From assembly GCA_947474715.1 (NCBI GenBank), contig CANJJT010000001.1, positions 62,001 to 126,000 on the forward strand: 64,000 nt of DNA. The letters are read 5' to 3'. How positions within the stretch are numbered: the stretch's first letter is position 1; every line of letters starts with the position of its first letter. Origin of the DNA: CAIYPG01 sp903864555. Its GTDB lineage: Bacteria; Pseudomonadota; Gammaproteobacteria; Burkholderiales; SG8-39. Below, one piece after another: positions 60,161-64,000 of this stretch. The position numbers and the translations under genes were made by a program. The notes beneath the pieces were generated by a model. It did not search any database. It had not been told where the DNA came from and worked only from the letters and a program-made list of their open reading frames with translations.

Positions 60161-63100
60161 TTACAGGTTGGGGGCGAGCCAGCGTTCGGCCTCATCCAGG
60201 GAAAGGCCCTTGCGTGCGGCATAGTCCTTCACCTGATCGGGGCCGATTTTGCCCACGGCAAAATACTGGGACTGCGGATGGCCGATGTAGAAGCCGCTCA
60301 CCGCGGCCGCCGGCATCATGGCGTAGCTCTCGGTGAGCGTGATGCCGGCCTCCGGTGCATTCAGCAGCGAGAACAGGCCGGCCTTTTCGGTGTGGTCGGG
60401 GCAGGCCGGATAGCCGGGCGCTGGCCGGATGCCGTGGTACTTCTCGGCAACCAGTGCGTCATTGCCCAGTGCCTCGTCTGCGGCATAGCCCCAGAACTCC
60501 TTGCGTACGCGCTCGTGCAGGCACTCGGCAAAGGCCTCGGCCAGCCGGTCGGCCAGGGATTTCAGCAGGATGGCGTTGTAGTCGTCGTGCTTCGCCTCGT
60601 AGGCCCTGACGCGCTCGTCGATGCCAATGCCGGCCGTGACGGCAAAGGCGCCGACATAGTCCTGGATGCCGGCATCATGCGGTGCCACGAAATCGGCCAG
60701 ACAGTAATTGGCGCGGTCTGCAGCCTTTTCGATCTGCTGGCGCAGGTTGTGCCAGGTCATGAGCTTCGTGGTACGTGACTCATCGGCATAGATCTCGATG
60801 TCATCGCCCACCGAGGCGGCCGGCCACAGGCCGAACATGCCGCTGGCGGTGAGCCAGCGGCCTTCGATGATCTTCTTCAGCATGGCCTGGCCGTCGTGGA
60901 AGACATTGCGCGCGGATTCCCCGACCACCGGGTCCTCCAGTACTTTCGGATAGCTGCCGGCCAGGTCCCAGGTCTGGAAGAAGGGTGACCAGTCGATGTA
61001 CTTCGCCAGTTCGCCCAGATCGTAGTTCTTCAGCAGCTTGCGGCCGATCAGCTTTGGCCGTGTGGGGGTGTAGCCTTTCCAGTCGATGGCGAAGTGGTTG
61101 CCGCGCGCCTTGCCCAGTGCCACCAGCGTCGGGCCTTTCTTGCTGGCGTGCTGGGTGCGGATCTTGTCGTAGTCGGCTTCCAGGGTGGTGAGGTAATCGC
61201 CACGCTGGGCATCCGAGAGCAGGCTGGAGCAGACCGCCACGGAGCGCGAGGCATCCGGCACGTAGACAGTTGGGCCGGCCGTGTAATTCGGCGCGATCTT
61301 CACCGCGGTGTGCACGCGTGAGGTGGTGGCCCCGCCGATCAGCAGCGGCAGCGTGAAGCCCTGGCGCTGCATCTCCTTGGCCACATGCCCCATTTCTTCC
61401 AGCGAGGGCGTGATTAGCCCGGACAGGCCGATGATGTCGGCGTGCTCTTCGCGCGCGGTGTCCAGGATCTTCTGCGCTGAGACCATGACGCCCAGGTTCA
61501 CCACTTCGTAGTTGTTGCACTGGAGCACCACCGACACGATGTTCTTGCCGATGTCATGGACGTCGCCCTTCACCGTGGCAATGACGATCTTGCCCTTGGG
61601 CTTGGCCGCTTCGCCTGACTCGCTGGCCACCCGGGCTTTTTCTGCCTCGATGTATGGGATCAGGTGGGCCACCGCCTGCTTCATCACGCGGGCGGATTTC
61701 ACCACCTGGGGCAGGAACATCTTGCCGGCGCCGAACAGGTCGCCGACGACATTCATGCCATCCATGAGCGGCCCTTCGATCACCTCGATGGGGCGGCCGC
61801 CGCGCGCCTCGATCTCCTGGCGGATGGTCTCGGTGTCCTCGACGATCCATTGCGTGATGCCGTGCACCATCGCATGGGTGAGGCGCTGCCCAACTGGGGC
61901 ATTGCGCCACGCCAGGTTCTGCTCGGCCCTGGCGCCGCCCGCCTTGAGCGTGCCGGCCAGTTCGATCAGCCGTTCGGTGGGATCGCTGCCCTCTGCGCCT
62001 GCATTCCCGGGCCGTCGGTTGAGCACCACGTCCTCGACGCGCTCGCGCAGCTCGGGGTCGAGATCGTCATACACGCCGACCATGCCGGCGTTGACGATGC
62101 CCATGGTCATGCCCGCCTTGATGGCGTGGTAGAGGAACACCGTGTGGATGGCCTCGCGCGCCGGGTCATTGCCGCGGAAGGAGAAGCTGACATTGGAGAC
62201 CCCGCCCGACACCTTGGCGTAGGGCAGGTGCTGGCGGATCCAGCGCGTGGCCTCGATGAAGTCCACGCCGTAATTGTTGTGTTCATCGATGCCGGTGGCA
62301 ATGGCAAAGATGTTCGGGTCGAAGATGATGTCTTCGGCGGGAAAGCCCAGCTGCTGCGTCAGCAGTTCGTAGGCACGCCTGCAGATCTCGGTCTTGCGCT
62401 GGAAGGTGTCGGCCTGGCCCTGCTCGTCAAAGGCCATGACGATGATGGCAGCGCCATAGCGCTTGCACAGTTTCGCCTGGGCAAGGAAGGCGGCTTCACC
62501 TTCCTTGAGCGAAATGGAGTTGACGATGGCCTTGCCCTGCACGCACTTCAGGCCCGCCTCGATCACTTCCCACTTGGAGGAGTCGATCATGATGGGCACG
62601 CGCGCGATGTCCGGCTCCGAGGCCACCAGATTCAGGAAGCGCACCATGGCGGCCTTCGAATCCAGCATGGCCTCGTCCATGTTGATGTCGATCACCTGGG
62701 CGCCGTTCTCCACCTGCTGGCGTGCCACGGCCAGGGCTTCGTCGTACTGCTCGTTCAGGATCAGCCGGGCGAAGGCCTTGGAGCCGGTGACATTGGTGCG
62801 CTCGCCGACGTTGACGAAGAGCGAGCTCTCGTCGATGTTGAAGGCTTCCAGGCCGGACAGACGCAGCTTGCGGTCGGCCTCGGGCGGGCGCCGTGGCGGC
62901 AGCGGCTTTACCGCTTTGGCAATGGCGCGGATATGGTCGGGCGTGGTGCCGCAGCAGCCGCCGGCAATGTTCACCAGCCCGGCGCCGGCGAATTCACTCA
63001 GCAGCGAGGAGGTGATATCCGGGGTCTCGTCAAAGCCGGTGTCGCTCATCGGATTGGGCAGGCCGGCATTCGGGTAGACGCAGATGTGCGCCTCGCAGAT

Positions 63101-63892
63101 GCGCGACAGCTCTTCGATGTAGGGCCTCATCAGCGTGGCCCCCAGCGCGCAGTTCAAGCCGATGGTCAGCGGGTTGGCGTGCCGCACCGAATTCCAGAAG
63201 GCTTCCACCGTCTGGCCGGACAGGATGCGGCCGGAGGCATCGGTGACCGTGCCCGAAATCATGATGGGCAGGCGCACGCCCTTCTCGTCGAAGAAGGTCT
63301 CGATGGCGAACAGGGCCGCCTTGGCATTCAGCGTGTCGAAGATGGTCTCGACCAGGAACACGTCGACGCCGCCCTCGTACAGCGCACGCGCCTGCTCCAG
63401 GTAGGCAGCCACCAGTTCGTCGAAGGTGACATTGCGCGCGCCCGGGTCATTCACGTCCGGCGAGATCGATGCGGTCTTGGGCGTCGGCCCGAAGGCACCC
63501 GCGGCAAAGCGCGGCGCATCCGGCGTCGAGTATTTCGCGCAGGCGGCCTTGGCCAGGCGCGCCGAGGCGACGTTCATCTCCCAGGCCAGGTCCTCCATGC
63601 GGTAATCGGCCTGGGCCACGCGCGTGGCGCCAAAGGTGTTGGTCTCGAGGATGTCTGCCCCGGCGGCCAGGTACTGCTCATGGATCTCGCTGATGACCTC
63701 CGGACGCGTGAGTGACAGCAACTCGTTGTTGCCCTTCACGTCCTGATCCAGCTCGGCAAAGCGGGTGCCGCGATACTCGGCCTCGCCCAGCTTGTAGCGC
63801 TGGATCATGGTGCCCATGGCGCCGTCCAGGATCAGGATGCGGCGTGACAGCAGGTCACGAAGCTCGTCGGTGCGGTCGGTGTGGCTGGTCAT
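60161..63892 (-). CDS. metH: Cobalamin-dependent methionine synthase MetH
   Basis: This large enzyme (1243 residues from the ATG at 63892; E. coli 1227) transfers a methyl group from methyltetrahydrofolate to homocysteine. The homocysteine domain has the zinc cysteines in 'GLNCALGA' and 'GGCCGTTPDH'. The pterin domain begins 'NVGERTNVTGSKAFARLI'. The cobalamin domain has D-V-H-D-I-G-K-N (about residue 780), the B12-ligating His, and 'GLSGLITPSLEEM'. The C-terminal activation domain is intact and ends 'DEAERWLAPNL'. A TTG start four codons upstream is possible. An attenuator-like leader precedes it. Confidence 0.98.
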   Translation of the reverse strand: MTSHTDRTDELRDLLSRRILILDGAMGTMIQRYKLGEAEYRGTRFAELDQDVKGNNELLSLTRPEVISEIHEQYLAAGADILETNTFGATRVAQADYRMEDLAWEMNVASARLAKAACAKYSTPDAPRFAAGAFGPTPKTASISPDVNDPGARNVTFDELVAAYLEQARALYEGGVDVFLVETIFDTLNAKAALFAIETFFDEKGVRLPIMISGTVTDASGRILSGQTVEAFWNSVRHANPLTIGLNCALGATLMRPYIEELSRICEAHICVYPNAGLPNPMSDTGFDETPDITSSLLSEFAGAGLVNIAGGCCGTTPDHIRAIAKAVKPLPPRRPPEADRKLRLSGLEAFNIDESSLFVNVGERTNVTGSKAFARLILNEQYDEALAVARQQVENGAQVIDINMDEAMLDSKAAMVRFLNLVASEPDIARVPIMIDSSKWEVIEAGLKCVQGKAIVNSISLKEGEAAFLAQAKLCKRYGAAIIVMAFDEQGQADTFQRKTEICRRAYELLTQQLGFPAEDIIFDPNIFAIATGIDEHNNYGVDFIEATRWIRQHLPYAKVSGGVSNVSFSFRGNDPAREAIHTVFLYHAIKAGMTMGIVNAGMVGVYDDLDPELRERVEDVVLNRRPGNAGAEGSDPTERLIELAGTLKAGGARAEQNLAWRNAPVGQRLTHAMVHGITQWIVEDTETIRQEIEARGGRPIEVIEGPLMDGMNVVGDLFGAGKMFLPQVVKSARVMKQAVAHLIPYIEAEKARVASESGEAAKPKGKIVIATVKGDVHDIGKNIVSVVLQCNNYEVVNLGVMVSAQKILDTAREEHADIIGLSGLITPSLEEMGHVAKEMQRQGFTLPLLIGGATTSRVHTAVKIAPNYTAGPTVYVPDASRSVAVCSSLLSDAQRGDYLTTLEADYDKIRTQHASKKGPTLVALGKARGNHFAIDWKGYTPTRPKLIGRKLLKNYDLGELAKYIDWSPFFQTWDLAGSYPKVLEDPVVGESARNVFHDGQAMLKKIIEGRWLTASGMFGLWPAASVGDDIEIYADESRTTKLMTWHNLRQQIEKAADRANYCLADFVAPHDAGIQDYVGAFAVTAGIGIDERVRAYEAKHDDYNAILLKSLADRLAEAFAECLHERVRKEFWGYAADEALGNDALVAEKYHGIRPAPGYPACPDHTEKAGLFSLLNAPEAGITLTESYAMMPAAAVSGFYIGHPQSQYFAVGKIGPDQVKDYAARKGLSLDEAERWLAPNL

Positions 63893-63906
63893 GTCGGAAT
63901 CCAAAT

Positions 63907-63970
63907 AAAAAACCCGTTCAGCTGGCGCATTTGCGGCAATGCAGCTAAACGGGTTTCCCTCGCTTTAGCC
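63907..63970 (-). promoter_or_regulatory. Candidate terminator/antiterminator leader of metH
   Basis: On the minus strand, a 14-bp stem with one U-G pair forms between complements of 63942-63955 and 63911-63924, with an inner GCATT/AATGC extension, and runs straight into six T residues. It ends about 15 bases before the metH ATG. An alternative hairpin (GCTAAA...TTTAGC with inner GGG-AAA-CCC, 63943-63970) uses the same left arm, so the two cannot form together. This is the layout of a transcriptional attenuator or riboswitch expression platform. The sensing part would extend beyond the window end. Confidence 0.65.
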
Positions 63971-64000
63971 GTATTTTTTTTGCACCCCATCTTTCGGGTG

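Noticed and set aside
61664..63715. Long open frame antisense to metH (683 codons)
   Set aside because: It is a shadow of the GC-rich metH coding frame; the translation is low-complexity (Gly/Ala/Asp/His-rich) with no family motif, while metH is unmistakable.

Overview
The window is a chromosomal segment of a betaproteobacterium, most likely order Burkholderiales and close to Alcaligenaceae. The evidence is the replication-origin gene order (rpmH-rnpA-yidD-yidC-mnmE opposite dnaA-dnaN-gyrB), the nine-gene atp operon beside mnmG-rsmG-parA-parB, the block topB-smg-dprA-LysM / def-fmt-rsmB-DUF4390-ntrY-ntrX-trkA-trkH, and two solitary Bug/TctC-type periplasmic receptors. No tRNA, rRNA, CRISPR array, prophage or intact insertion sequence was found.

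Layout. 0-6.3 kb is a mixed region: the 3' end of an exported protein gene, an acetyltransferase behind a Fur-like operator, a TonB-C-like lipoprotein, a frameshifted relic of a hybrid histidine kinase, an exported hydrolase, a thioesterase and a Bug receptor. 6.4-13.4 kb (minus strand) holds a Sir2 deacylase and a glycerol catabolism cluster (glpD, glpK and an unknown gene between them) behind a two-component pair resembling the 'proteobacterial dedicated sortase system' regulators. 13.6-17.1 kb has two tiny ORFs, a probable MITE, an MmgE/PrpD protein and a second Bug receptor. 17.4-24.5 kb is the F1Fo ATP synthase operon with a clear terminator. 24.6-29.7 kb has a TTG-start dienelactone hydrolase and the coupled mnmG-rsmG-parA-parB operon with two abutting parS sites directly upstream. 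29.9-33 kb holds a Gfo/Idh/MocA oxidoreductase and pckG. 33.4-42.5 kb is the origin core. 42.5-48 kb is topB-smg-dprA-LysM on the minus strand. 48.2-58.6 kb is the plus-strand run from def to a degenerate CobW-like protein. 58.6-64 kb (minus strand) holds a lipoprotein, a tandem hairpin repeat, ridA, a thioesterase and metH with an apparent leader attenuator.

How it works together. The centre is the replication and segregation control locus: DnaA boxes flank dnaA, ParA/ParB are encoded about 11 kb away, and parS lies about 8 kb from dnaA. Membrane biogenesis (yidC/yidD), tRNA modification (mnmE, mnmG), RNA processing (rnpA) and energy supply (atp) cluster around it, as in many Proteobacteria. 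By eye the origin core is less GC-rich than both flanks.

Most worth a second look: a metH leader with mutually exclusive hairpins, an NtrX-type regulator that has lost Walker A and the sigma-54 contact loop, a P-loop-less CobW-like protein overlapping trkH, a tandem hairpin repeat between ridA and a lipoprotein gene, a MITE with TA-flanked inverted ends, a divergent segment in AtpA, and the parS doublet upstream of mnmG. I see no clearly complete, unprecedented multi-gene system; the candidates are listed as such.
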